Source: Flavobacteriaceae bacterium EG-1 (GTDB lineage: Bacteria > Bacteroidota > Bacteroidia > Flavobacteriales > Flavobacteriaceae). Taken from it: a stretch of DNA of 64,000 nt. Position numbers and translations under genes: made by a program. Under the pieces are notes generated by a model that worked only from the letters and a program-made list of their open reading frames with translations, had not been told where the DNA came from and searched no databases. Where the stretch lies: positions 1,430,760 to 1,494,759 of the forward strand of contig NZ_WJPK01000001.1 in assembly GCF_009649685.1 (NCBI RefSeq), in the 5' to 3' direction. Of this stretch, positions 8,747 through 17,667 are shown piece after piece (the stretch's first letter is position 1; every line of letters begins with the position of its first letter).

Positions 8747-9547
8747 TTATTCACATTTGAAAAAAAAGTGTAATGTTTTTTTAATATGTTCTTGCCAGTA
8801 ACTCCATTCGTGGCCTCCCGCAAATTCTTCATATTCATGTGCTATACCACGCGTACTTAACTCATGATGTAATTGTCGATTATGGTCTAATAAATCGTCT
8901 TCAAGACCACAGTCAAAACGGATTTTGGGAACCTTGTTCCCATATTTTTTTAACACCCCTAAAACTGAATTTTCATTTAAATCTTTTTGCTTATAGTTTT
9001 CACTAAGTTCTTCGACAAAAAGTGGCATTTGATTGACATTGGTAATAGATGAATGTGCAGCTATACCATTAAACTTATCAGCATATTTTATCCCCAATCG
9101 TAAGGCTCCAAAACCGCCCATCGAAAGTCCTGAAATAAAAAGCTTAGAATCTTTACTCGTCAATGGAATATTTTCGATGATGGCGTTGGGTACATCTTCT
9201 ACAATCCACTTTTCAAAATTTCGTTGATTATGTGTCATATAAGCAGAACCATCTCCCCAAAGCCCATCCGACGGCATTGCAATTATCATTGGTTCTATAC
9301 TGCCATTTTCAATCATTTCTAATGCAGACCTATGTACACCTCCTTTTTGAGACCAAGACCACGAACTACCATAGACACCATGTAGTAAGATTACCAAAGG
9401 CAAATTTTCCGCATCTTTTACGGGAGGCACAAAAACACAAATATCACCCCTGCCTTTAAGGTTGTTACTCTTTACGGTAATAAATCGAAGATGATCACTT
9501 TCGAATTTAGGATCTGATATTTCTGTTGTTCTAAATAATTCTGTCAT
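8747..9547 (-). CDS. Esterase D / S-formylglutathione hydrolase-like alpha/beta hydrolase
   Basis: Putative serine esterase of 266 aa with no signal peptide. The nucleophile S142 lies in GLSMGGFGALRLG, the oxyanion-side LLHGVYGSSWSW is near residue 54, an acid is likely in the FDCGLEDDLLDHN block, and the catalytic histidine is H246 in GGHEWSYW. This is the FrmB/EstA fold group, whose members hydrolyse S-formyl thiols or short acyl esters. The start lies two bases behind the stop of the zinc alcohol dehydrogenase, so cotranslation is likely. Together with P450-driven O-demethylation, a role in formaldehyde/formyl disposal is attractive, but hydrolysis of an acyl-decorated sugar is an equal possibility. 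Confidence 0.85.
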   Translation of the reverse strand: MTELFRTTEISDPKFESDHLRFITVKSNNLKGRGDICVFVPPVKDAENLPLVILLHGVYGSSWSWSQKGGVHRSALEMIENGSIEPMIIAMPSDGLWGDGSAYMTHNQRNFEKWIVEDVPNAIIENIPLTSKDSKLFISGLSMGGFGALRLGIKYADKFNGIAAHSSITNVNQMPLFVEELSENYKQKDLNENSVLGVLKKYGNKVPKIRFDCGLEDDLLDHNRQLHHELSTRGIAHEYEEFAGGHEWSYWQEHIKKTLHFFFKCE

Positions 9548-9549
9548 TG

Positions 9550-10665
9550 CTAAAATAGTATTACACCTTTTGCATTTTTTCCTGAAAGCATATCTGTAAA
9601 CGCTTGCTCTAAATCATCAAGCTCATAGGTTTGGGTTATCATCTCCTCCAACTTTAAATTTCCAGCATTATAATGCGCAACAATTTTTGGAAAATCTTTT
9701 TCAGGATTACAACCGCCATATAATGGGTTAATATAAACCTTATCCCATTCAAAAAGATTCATGTCTACCGTAATTTCTTGTTCAATGCCACTGACTTGAA
9801 CTGCTGTTCCTGCATTACGGATCATGGCTAAAGGTGCAGCTCCCAATTCGGGTACAGCCGTACATTCAAAAGCATAATCTGCTCCACGATTTTGTGTCAT
9901 TTTTTTTACCTTTTTCGCAGCCAATAACAAACCTTTATCATCTTTTTCTGCTAAAATTGTATCTGTAGCTCCAAACTTTAGCGCCATTTCTAAACGCCCT
10001 GCATTTATATCAATGGCAATAATTTTAGTTGCTTCACTTACTTTTGCGCCTTGTATTACACTAAGTCCAACACCACCGGTACCTAAAACTACAACAGAAC
10101 TTCCTGCAGTTACTTTCGCAGTATTAACCACTGAACCAAAACCCGTCATTACACCACAACTTATAATACTTGCCGCAGCAAACGACATGTTGTTATTTGG
10201 GTTTTTTACCACTGCGGAGGCTTTCACCAAAGTATATTCAGACAAAGTACCAATATTAAATGATCGCTCTATAGGCTTGCCTTGGTAGGTAGTTCCATCT
10301 AAATGCGCATGCCCATTTGTATATCCATTAGAACCGGCAACAACTGGTGAATTATTTTCACAAATATGTTCGTTACCACGCGTACATTGAAAACACGTTC
10401 TACAGGGTGTTGCCCAATTTAGTATAATATGATCACCAACCACTACATTTTTTACTTTCGTCCCAATTGCTTCTACAATACCCGCACCTTCATGCCCCAG
10501 TACAATGGATTTACCCCAATTTAAGGAATCGTAATCTGTATGACATAAACCAGCTGCTTTCATTTTCACTAAAACCTCATCGGCCTGTGGCTCGGCAACT
10601 TTTACATAATCTATGATGAATGTACCATCACTCTTAGCTATTGCACTTTTAGAAGTTCTTTCCAT
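9550..10665 (-). CDS. Zinc-dependent alcohol dehydrogenase (class III-like MDR)
   Basis: Medium-chain dehydrogenase/reductase of 371 aa, cytoplasmic. Catalytic zinc ligands are C41 (GLCHTD), H58 (LGHEG) and C170 (ISCGVMTGFG); four structural-zinc cysteines are C88, C91, C94 and C102; the NAD motif GTGGVG covers 195-200. The closest class by motif is the class III / thiol-dependent formaldehyde dehydrogenase group. It sits 26 bases behind the ferredoxin reductase in the P450 cassette, where the demethylation product is formaldehyde. I infer an aldehyde or alcohol conversion linked to that; such P450-linked ADHs may also act on other aldehydes, and no thiol cofactor system is visible here. Confidence 0.88.
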   Translation of the reverse strand: MERTSKSAIAKSDGTFIIDYVKVAEPQADEVLVKMKAAGLCHTDYDSLNWGKSIVLGHEGAGIVEAIGTKVKNVVVGDHIILNWATPCRTCFQCTRGNEHICENNSPVVAGSNGYTNGHAHLDGTTYQGKPIERSFNIGTLSEYTLVKASAVVKNPNNNMSFAAASIISCGVMTGFGSVVNTAKVTAGSSVVVLGTGGVGLSVIQGAKVSEATKIIAIDINAGRLEMALKFGATDTILAEKDDKGLLLAAKKVKKMTQNRGADYAFECTAVPELGAAPLAMIRNAGTAVQVSGIEQEITVDMNLFEWDKVYINPLYGGCNPEKDFPKIVAHYNAGNLKLEEMITQTYELDDLEQAFTDMLSGKNAKGVILF

Positions 10666-10691
10666 ACTTTTCGAATTTCATTCTTGTTCGA

Positions 10692-11948
10692 TTATTGAGT
10701 TATAAAATTTGCTGGTTTAAATTCTATACTCGAATCCGCTAACTTTTCTTTGTTTATTAGTTGATTTGTTTTAATAAACTTTGTCCCCATCACATAGGCT
10801 TTCGCATTGTTTATTGCATCAACCGATAATAATACACTTCCATTAAAATACCAAATTGAAAAGCAAGGTTGTTCCTTATCTTCTATTCGTATAACAATAT
10901 TGTCATATCCATTAGAGAGACCAACAATTTGTAATTTTACATCGTATTGATCCGACCAAAACCATGGAATCGTATCGTATGCTACTTCTTTTTCGCAAAT
11001 AGAAGCTGCCGCAACTTTCGCTTGATCTACCGCATTTTGTACGGATTCTAAACGGACATATTTTTTATAATGTGCATTATAGTGATACGTATTATCTCCT
11101 AAAGCATAAATATTTTTCGTGCTAGTTCTTGCTGAAGCATCTACCTTAATTCCGTTTTCAATTTCGATGTTGGCTTGTTTTGCTAATTCGGTATTAACTT
11201 GAATGCCAACTCCAACAATAATAATATCTGCAGTAAAAGTTGAACCATCATCACAAACAACTTTAACTGTATTATTTTCTTTTTCTACTACTGTAACATT
11301 TTTATGCGTAAAAATATCCACACCATTTTTTTGATGTAGGGTTTGAAAAAAATCAGATATTTCCGGTGCTGTCACCCGTTCTAAAATACGATTCTCACGT
11401 TCTAAAACGGTTACGGAAGCACCAATCTTTTTTAAAGAAGCTGCAATTTCAAGGCCTATATATCCACCACCAATAACAACAACATTCTTATTCGGTTTAC
11501 TTCCTAATGCATTCCGAATACCAGCTACATCTGCCGCGGTACGCAATTGAAATACATTTTTAGCATCGGCTAAACCTGGTATTTTTGGAATTATTGGACG
11601 GGCACCGGTTGCGATAACCAATGTATCATACGATTGTGAAGTGTTATTGCTTAATGTGATGTTCTGTTCTTTCGCATTAATAGCTGTTACCGTTAATCCT
11701 AAATTTAATTGTATATCTTCTCGAACATAACTATCAGCCGATTTTAAAGGTGACAATACGTCGCTTGGCGCACTAGTTAAATAGGTCTTTGATAAGGGAG
11801 GCCTGTGATATGGCAATTCAGGATCGGAATCATACAAAATAATTTCACCTTGCCAACCTTCTTTACGCAAGGCAAAAGCACAATTTACACCGGCATGACT
11901 AGCACCTATAATAACACATTTTTTTTTATTGTGTTTACTATGAAGCAT
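10692..11948 (-). CDS. NAD(P)H-ferredoxin reductase for the P450 (putidaredoxin/rhodocoxin reductase type)
   Basis: FAD-dependent pyridine nucleotide-disulfide-fold reductase, 418 aa, which passes electrons from NAD(P)H to the adjacent [2Fe-2S] ferredoxin. The FAD dinucleotide motif GASHAG is at residues 15-20, the NAD motif GGGYIG at 160-165, and the second FAD motif YALGDNTYH at 281-289; FAD proteins of this class have no redox-active disulfide, and none is seen. It begins three bases after the ferredoxin stop codon, the expected arrangement for a class I bacterial P450 chain. Confidence 0.93.
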   Translation of the reverse strand: MLHSKHNKKKCVIIGASHAGVNCAFALRKEGWQGEIILYDSDPELPYHRPPLSKTYLTSAPSDVLSPLKSADSYVREDIQLNLGLTVTAINAKEQNITLSNNTSQSYDTLVIATGARPIIPKIPGLADAKNVFQLRTAADVAGIRNALGSKPNKNVVVIGGGYIGLEIAASLKKIGASVTVLERENRILERVTAPEISDFFQTLHQKNGVDIFTHKNVTVVEKENNTVKVVCDDGSTFTADIIIVGVGIQVNTELAKQANIEIENGIKVDASARTSTKNIYALGDNTYHYNAHYKKYVRLESVQNAVDQAKVAAASICEKEVAYDTIPWFWSDQYDVKLQIVGLSNGYDNIVIRIEDKEQPCFSIWYFNGSVLLSVDAINNAKAYVMGTKFIKTNQLINKEKLADSSIEFKPANFITQ

Positions 11949-11951
11949 AAC

Positions 11952-12260
11952 TTATTTGGCAACCGTTAAAACTACTCCATCAAGGTCATCACTTAGCTCG
12001 AGCCGACAACATAAACGACTGTATTCATTTGAATTGTCGGCTAACTCCAACATATCCATTTCTATTTCACTAGCCTGCCCTGTTTTAACCATGTCCTCAG
12101 GTTTTACGTGTACATGACAGGTTGCACACGAACATACACCGCCACAATCTCCATCAATACCTTTTACATTATGCGCAACTGCCAATGCCATTACAGAACC
12201 CGTGGTTCCTTCTAATACTATAGCTTCATTATTATTTGTAATAAATGTTACTTTCGCCAT
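11952..12260 (-). CDS. [2Fe-2S] ferredoxin, adrenodoxin/putidaredoxin type
   Basis: Small electron carrier of 102 aa. The cluster ligands C39, C45, C48 and C85 reproduce the C-x5-C-x2-C-x36-C spacing of putidaredoxin-like ferredoxins (CGGVCSCATC, then SRLCC). C43 and C84 are additional cysteines beside the ligands. The gene lies five bases behind the P450 and three bases before the reductase, so the three form a compact, translationally linked unit delivering two electrons to the P450 heme. Confidence 0.95.
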   Translation of the reverse strand: MAKVTFITNNNEAIVLEGTTGSVMALAVAHNVKGIDGDCGGVCSCATCHVHVKPEDMVKTGQASEIEMDMLELADNSNEYSRLCCRLELSDDLDGVVLTVAK

Positions 12261-12265
12261 GTTTC

Positions 12266-13429
12266 TTATTTTTTTGATGCGTTAAATCTTGCATTTAGAT
12301 AATCATATCCAACTTTTCTTTTAAAATCTCCTAGTTCCTCTACATTCTCTTTGTATTCAAATAAATCTATACTTTCAACTTTTTCAGCCAATACCTTTAA
12401 AAGTATTCTCATAATAAGTCTTGCATGTGTGGCACCTAGACAATTATGGTGACTAAACCCAAAACCAACATGCGGATTAATTTTTCGGTCTACTATTAGC
12501 TCGTTTGCATTTTGAAACACTGCAGCATCTCTATTCGCTGAAGCCCAGCAAAGTGATACTCGTGTATCCGCTTTCACTGCATGTTCACAAACATACGTAT
12601 CTTCTGTAACCACCCGCCCCATTTGCGTTAATGGTGAGAAATAACGAATCATTTCTTCAACAGCATTATTAATAATTTCTGGTTCGCTTCTAAAACGTTC
12701 TAATGATTCTTGATGTTCAGATAAATAGGCAATTGCATTTGTTATCGCATTAATTACCGTGTCTCTGCCCCCAGCAAATGTTAATACCATAACTCCTTTC
12801 ACTTGCTCTTTAGTTAATTTTACACCATCAACTTTAGTAGCTAAAAGAACAGAATACAAATCGTTACTCGGATTCTCAATTGCTTTATCTATTTGTTTAT
12901 CAATATAGTCGTATAAAATATTTGCCTTATCCGCATCCAAATTGGTATCCTCACTTCGAAATACATGTGTTCCCCAAGAAATCCAAGTAGTAGCTTCTTC
13001 AAAAGAAGTATTTAATAAAAGTGTTAACGCTCGCGATTGCAAAACCAAAGCAAACGCTTCTATAACTTCGAATTTTTCTTTAGTAATAATTTCATCAACC
13101 AAGGAATTAATTTGAGCTTTTAATTTATTACTATAATCTTCTTCCAACGGCCTTTTAAACCAAGGTTCTAAAACCTTCCGATAAAGCCCGTGAACAGGAG
13201 GGTCTAACTCAAATGGAATTTGTCTTGTTTTACGAATATTTACTTCTGACGGAATTACAATACGACCGGGCTGAGCCGCAGATTGAAATGTTTTATAATT
13301 ATGAGCTGTTTTTCTAACATCTTTATGACGCAGCAGCATTGTTACCGGATCATTCTGATCATCCATCTTTCCAATCCCCATTTCTATTCTGGATTTCTCA
13401 AATGGATCTGGTATTTTACTTTTTTGCAT
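12266..13429 (-). CDS. Cytochrome P450, probable 6-O-methyl-D-galactose demethylase
   Basis: Soluble bacterial P450 of 387 aa. The heme ligand is C330 in FGFSHHNCLGATHARL, the I-helix oxygen-activation motif is AGGRDT (FAGGRDTVINAI), and the K-helix ExxR is EMIR in VEEMIRYFSP. Known marine flavobacterial P450s (assigned to CYP236A as I recall) that occur with their own ferredoxin and reductase in agar/porphyran loci oxidise 6-O-methyl-galactose to galactose and formaldehyde. The three-gene arrangement here, next to anhydrogalactose genes and galactanases, is the same, which is the basis for the substrate call. It heads the leftward operon; its start is 146 bases from the divergent AraC gene. 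Confidence 0.87.
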   Translation of the reverse strand: MQKSKIPDPFEKSRIEMGIGKMDDQNDPVTMLLRHKDVRKTAHNYKTFQSAAQPGRIVIPSEVNIRKTRQIPFELDPPVHGLYRKVLEPWFKRPLEEDYSNKLKAQINSLVDEIITKEKFEVIEAFALVLQSRALTLLLNTSFEEATTWISWGTHVFRSEDTNLDADKANILYDYIDKQIDKAIENPSNDLYSVLLATKVDGVKLTKEQVKGVMVLTFAGGRDTVINAITNAIAYLSEHQESLERFRSEPEIINNAVEEMIRYFSPLTQMGRVVTEDTYVCEHAVKADTRVSLCWASANRDAAVFQNANELIVDRKINPHVGFGFSHHNCLGATHARLIMRILLKVLAEKVESIDLFEYKENVEELGDFKRKVGYDYLNARFNASKK

Positions 13430-13575
13430 ATCAATCTAATTTTTAACGATTTTGTATTATCGTACATGCAAAAATTATAAAAATAAAAACTTCGGAAGTA
13501 ATGTATTCCATCAAATAAGTAAACTATTATGTCGTATTTGTTTTATTTATTATATTTATTGTTATAAAATAGGAT
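13430..13575. promoter_or_regulatory. Divergent promoter region between the P450 operon and an AraC gene
   Basis: This 146-base AT-rich gap separates two outward-facing start codons and must hold promoters for both. I see no clean TAnnTTTG box; the sequence TTTGTATTATCGTACATGCA at 13451-13470 is an irregular near-dyad that could be a regulator site. Divergence suggests the AraC protein controls the P450 cassette. Confidence 0.4.
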
Positions 13576-14436
13576 ATGAAAGCCGTATTAGAACCAATTA
13601 TTTTAGGTGAAAAAAATACAATTCTTGGGTTTACATACGAAGCTCAAAATTTCGAAACTCCTTGGCATTTTCATCCGCAGCACGAGTTAACATATATAGT
13701 AGAGAGTACAGGTACTAAATTGATTGGTGATTTTGTGGGATCCTATGAGCCAGGAGAATTAGTACTACTACGATCAAAACTTCCGCATTGCTGGAAAAAT
13801 GTCACTCAAAAAGAAACACTCTCTAAATCGATTGTAGTACAATGGAATAAAGGGATTTTTCCTAAAATACCAGAATTAGATATCGTTTTTAATCTATTAC
13901 ACACCGCTTCGAGAGGAATACTATTTGACAAATACGAAACTAAATTAGTTTATCCATTAATAAAAAACCTACCGAACCTTAAAGGGCATGAATTATATAT
14001 TCAGCTACTCCAAATACTAACAAAACTAGCAAGCTGCTCTTATAAAACCTTATCTAATACACAATTTTTAGACGACCTACCAACAATTTATGGGAGCCGA
14101 ATGTTAATTGTACATGATTTTGTTTCAAAAAATTATCAAAGAAAAATTTACTTAAAAGAAATTGCGAAAGCCGTTAAAATGTCTGAACAATCATTCTCTC
14201 GATTTTTTACAAAAATGATGGGGCGGTCATTTTTCACCTTTCTAAATGAATATCGAATTAATGTTTCTGTACGTATGCTTTTAGATACGCAAATGTCGGT
14301 TTCTCAAATTGGTTATGCCTGCGGTTATGAATCACTGCCCTTTTATCATAAACAGTTTAATAAATTTATGGGAAGCACACCTTTAAGTTATCAGAAACAA
14401 TTTAAAAACAAAGGTGCTAAACACAGCAAACACTAA
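13576..14436 (+). CDS. AraC-family transcriptional regulator with N-terminal cupin
   Basis: One-component regulator of 286 aa. The cupin sensor is visible in PWHFHPQHELTYIVE (near residue 29) and GELVLLRSKLPHCW; the two C-terminal helix-turn-helix units include EIAKAVKMSEQSFSRFF and QIGYACGYESLPFYHKQF. It is transcribed away from the P450 operon and towards the GH29 gene, 158 bases ahead, and so could serve either. It shows the same domain plan and matching cupin blocks as the regulator at 7817-8704, indicating a duplicated or co-inherited regulator pair. Ligand unknown. Confidence 0.92.
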   Translation: MKAVLEPIILGEKNTILGFTYEAQNFETPWHFHPQHELTYIVESTGTKLIGDFVGSYEPGELVLLRSKLPHCWKNVTQKETLSKSIVVQWNKGIFPKIPELDIVFNLLHTASRGILFDKYETKLVYPLIKNLPNLKGHELYIQLLQILTKLASCSYKTLSNTQFLDDLPTIYGSRMLIVHDFVSKNYQRKIYLKEIAKAVKMSEQSFSRFFTKMMGRSFFTFLNEYRINVSVRMLLDTQMSVSQIGYACGYESLPFYHKQFNKFMGSTPLSYQKQFKNKGAKHSKH

Positions 14437-14594
14437 GATTTATAGTTGTACAGTATTTGTCTAGTCGCATAACTATTCGTTTTGAATGGATACCTTTAAC
14501 TTTCAGCTAAAGAAACTATTTGTAAAGTTTCAACTCAAAATTATATTTTAGTGAAGCTTAAAAAATACAACCCTTTATAAACAAAAGAATCGAA

Positions 14595-16145
14595 ATGTCG
14601 TACTTCAAAAAAAACTTGATTTTAATTTGCTTACCTATTCTAGTTTTATCTTGTCAATCTAAGCTTAAAAATAAATCAGAAGACACCATTAACAATGATA
14701 CTTTAATTCGCTTTGAAGCCAATTGGGAATCGATCAAAAAAAATTATAAAGATCCAGCGTGGTTTAATCAAAAAAAGTTCGGCATTTTTATCCATTGGGG
14801 CGCCTATGCTGTTCCCGCTCATGGTTCTGAATGGTACCCCAGAAGAATGTACATGGATACCGCCACATTTACGGCGCAACTCAATCATCAAAAAGATGGT
14901 CCAAACGAAACTTTTTTATATCACAAAAAAACCTACGGTGACCAAAAGACTTTTGGATATAAAGATTTTATACCCATGTTTAAAGCAGAAAAATTTAATC
15001 CTGAAGAATGGATAAGTTTATTTAAAAAATCAGGAGCAAAATATGTCGTACCAGTTGCTGATCATCATGATGGTTTTGCGATGTACAAATCGAACACTAC
15101 CCGGTGGAACGCTGTTGATATGGGTCCAAAACGCGATGTTTTAGGTGAATTGTTCAAGGAAGGTAGAAAGCAGGGTATGATTATGGGAGCTTCTTCTCAC
15201 TATGCTTTTAACTGGTCTTTTTATAATAAAAAAGATCATTTTGATACTTCAGACCCACAATACGCCGATTTATATTCGCCAAAAGGTAAAGATTTAAATG
15301 AACACGTTTCTGAAGAATTCAAAGAAAAATGGTGGGCAAGAACTAAAGATTTAATTGATAATTATCAACCCGATATACTTTGGTTTGATTTCTATTTAGA
15401 TATTCCTGATTATGCAGATTACAGACCGAAACTTGCTGCCTATTATTACAATAAAGGCTTAGAATGGAATAAAGAAGTGGTTCTACAAGATAAGAACTTT
15501 AGTCACGAAGCCTTTCCAGAAGGAACTGTAATCTATGATTTGGAACGTGGTAAATTACCAGGTATTCGAAAATTACCTTGGCAAACCGATACTTCAATAG
15601 GAAAAAATTCGTGGTGCTATGTAACCAATTGGGAATCTAAAACAGCAAATAGTTTGATAGACGACTTAGTAGATATCGTTTCTAAGAATGGAAATTTATT
15701 GCTAAATGTGGGCCCGAAAGCAGATGGAACAATACCAGATGACCAACAAGAAATACTTTTACAAATGGGTGATTGGCTGGCTACTAATGGCGAAGCCATT
15801 TATGATACAAAATATTGGAAAACATTCGGAGAAGGACCCACCGAAGTACAAAAAGGACACCATTCTGAAGGACAGAATAAAGAATTTACAGGTCAAGACA
15901 TTCGGTTTACCCATAAAGAAGATAAACTTTATGCTATTATGATGGCATGGCCAAAAAATGGCCAAGTTTCTATTGAATCTTTAGGAAAGGAATCGGAGTT
16001 TGGTAAAAATTTGAATGTAAAATCAATTCGTTTATTGGGTAGTGATGTTAAGGTGAGTTATGAGCATTTAGACCGTAATTTAACTGTTACCAACCTTGGT
16101 GAAAAATCTGGTGATTTTGCCCATGTACTTGAAATCAGCTTATAG
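14595..16145 (+). CDS. GH29 glycoside hydrolase, alpha-L-fucosidase/alpha-L-galactosidase-like lipoprotein
   Basis: Secreted exo-acting retaining glycosidase, 516 aa, with lipoprotein signal ending at C20 (VLSC). GH29 landmarks are FGIFIHWGAYAVPAHGSEWY (62-81), HHDGFAMY (157-164) and the nucleophile D265 in ILWFDFYLD; NLLLNVGPKADG is the usual late block. The nucleophile is followed by FYLD instead of the common GG/GxW, suggesting a non-standard aglycone site. In red-algal galactan loci some GH29 enzymes act as alpha-L-galactosidases, since L-galactose resembles L-fucose with a 6-hydroxyl; that is my preferred reading, with fucosidase as alternative. It stands alone on the plus strand and converges on a sulfatase 24 bases away. 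Confidence 0.88.
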   Translation: MSYFKKNLILICLPILVLSCQSKLKNKSEDTINNDTLIRFEANWESIKKNYKDPAWFNQKKFGIFIHWGAYAVPAHGSEWYPRRMYMDTATFTAQLNHQKDGPNETFLYHKKTYGDQKTFGYKDFIPMFKAEKFNPEEWISLFKKSGAKYVVPVADHHDGFAMYKSNTTRWNAVDMGPKRDVLGELFKEGRKQGMIMGASSHYAFNWSFYNKKDHFDTSDPQYADLYSPKGKDLNEHVSEEFKEKWWARTKDLIDNYQPDILWFDFYLDIPDYADYRPKLAAYYYNKGLEWNKEVVLQDKNFSHEAFPEGTVIYDLERGKLPGIRKLPWQTDTSIGKNSWCYVTNWESKTANSLIDDLVDIVSKNGNLLLNVGPKADGTIPDDQQEILLQMGDWLATNGEAIYDTKYWKTFGEGPTEVQKGHHSEGQNKEFTGQDIRFTHKEDKLYAIMMAWPKNGQVSIESLGKESEFGKNLNVKSIRLLGSDVKVSYEHLDRNLTVTNLGEKSGDFAHVLEISL

Positions 16146-16169
16146 AGCTTGTACGTATTTAGTTTTAAA

Positions 16170-17654
16170 TTAATCCAATTTTAAAGGTGGTTGCACCAAT
16201 TTAGAAACTTCGAAAGTTTCATCATATGCTGGCATTTTATTAGTATGCCACAATTCTTGGTCATTTAACGTATAAAACCATAAGGGTTGCACAAAGTCAT
16301 TAGTCCATTGGTGTGTTTGTGCAACCATTTTTTCTAGGCGCTTAGGAAACTTTCCCCCTAAATTTTTCTGCTCTTCAATATCGGTTTTAATATTATGTAG
16401 ACGCCAAGGTTCGTTACCCATTCTTGTTATCTTCCAATCGCCTTGCCGTGCACCAACATCATTATAGCCATGTCTGTAGCGTAAGGTATATATCATTTGC
16501 TCTTTATAAACATCTGAGCCTTCCAATAAACCTTGCATAATATCTTTACCATCTAATTTTACACCCTTAGGAATATCGCTTTTTGCAAGACCTAAAAACG
16601 TTGGATACAAGTCTAGAGCAGAAACGGGATGATTGTATTTTTTACCCTTATTTATCTGATTAGGCCAATGAACAAACATTGGTACTCTAAAACCACCTTC
16701 CCAGGCATCTCCTTTTTTTCCTTTTAACGGATGGTTATTGGCACCATGGTCTGTGTTACCCCCATTATCGCTCAAAAATACAATTACAGTATTCTTGTAT
16801 TGTTCGTTCGTTTTTAGTGCTTTTACAATTTTACCGACACCACGATCTACTGCATAAACCATGGCCGCATATGTTTTTCTATCGTTGTCTTCTATTGCAT
16901 TAAATTTAGCAATATCCTCTGCCTTTGCTTGTAATGGCACATGTGGCGCGTTATATGATAAATACATAAAAAAAGGCTTCTTCCTTACTTTTGCATCATT
17001 GATAAAACGAACAGCCTCTCTAGAAAATGCATCTGTTAAATACTCCGTTTCAACAACTTCTTTACCATTGTGTTCTAATGGAAATATATAATCGCGAATA
17101 TCTTTATTTCCTGCTTTCAGTTGTTTTTGATAATTAGCTTGATACTGTTTCGGAAAATAGTCGTGCCCGCCTCCTAGAAATCCATAAAAATCATCAAACC
17201 CTCTTTTATTCGGATGAAATTTCGGAGCTGAACCCAAGTGCCATTTACCAACAATTCCTGTATGATAACCTACACTTTGCAAAGCGTTACTCATGTAGGT
17301 TGCGTTTAATGGTACACCCATATTATCTTTATCGTGTTCGCTACTATTATGTGGTAAATTAAAAGGAACTCCAATTTTCTGAGGATACCGCCCCGTTAAT
17401 AACGCAGCCCTACTCGGACCGCAAAAAGGATGTGCTACATAGGCCGATGTACAAACAACAGATGCATTCGCCAGAGCATCTAATTCTGGTGTTAAAATAT
17501 CAAGTGATCCATTAAATCCAACATCTGCATATCCTAGGTCGTCACAAAGTATGATAAGAATATTTGGTCTTTCTTCTTGGGCATAACTAATTTTAAATAG
17601 CAATAAAACAACTCCTACTACGAGTAGTTTGGCATGTTCAAAATATGGTCTCAT
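16170..17654 (-). CDS. Secreted sulfatase (S1, arylsulfatase-like)
   Basis: Last gene of the leftward galactanase operon. A Sec signal (residues 1-25, cut after SYA) implies a periplasmic enzyme. DDLGYADVG begins at D38, the formylglycine cysteine is C78 in CGPSRAALLTG, and GKWHLGSAP and LSDNGGNTDHG complete the active site; 494 aa is normal. The block HPNKRGFDDFYGFLGGGHDYF also occurs in close form in the sulfatase at 26488-27897, so these two are paralogs flanking the same operon. Carrageenan-active sulfatases of this general type (S1_19 and relatives) are candidates for the family, but the subfamily was not computed. Confidence 0.92.
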   Translation of the reverse strand: MRPYFEHAKLLVVGVVLLLFKISYAQEERPNILIILCDDLGYADVGFNGSLDILTPELDALANASVVCTSAYVAHPFCGPSRAALLTGRYPQKIGVPFNLPHNSSEHDKDNMGVPLNATYMSNALQSVGYHTGIVGKWHLGSAPKFHPNKRGFDDFYGFLGGGHDYFPKQYQANYQKQLKAGNKDIRDYIFPLEHNGKEVVETEYLTDAFSREAVRFINDAKVRKKPFFMYLSYNAPHVPLQAKAEDIAKFNAIEDNDRKTYAAMVYAVDRGVGKIVKALKTNEQYKNTVIVFLSDNGGNTDHGANNHPLKGKKGDAWEGGFRVPMFVHWPNQINKGKKYNHPVSALDLYPTFLGLAKSDIPKGVKLDGKDIMQGLLEGSDVYKEQMIYTLRYRHGYNDVGARQGDWKITRMGNEPWRLHNIKTDIEEQKNLGGKFPKRLEKMVAQTHQWTNDFVQPLWFYTLNDQELWHTNKMPAYDETFEVSKLVQPPLKLD

Positions 17655-17667
17655 TTTACAATTGTAT

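Noticed and set aside
16150-16160. TTGTACGTA near the GH29 stop, like the palindrome at 3178
   Set aside because: Only nine bases match and the location is between converging genes, not a promoter.
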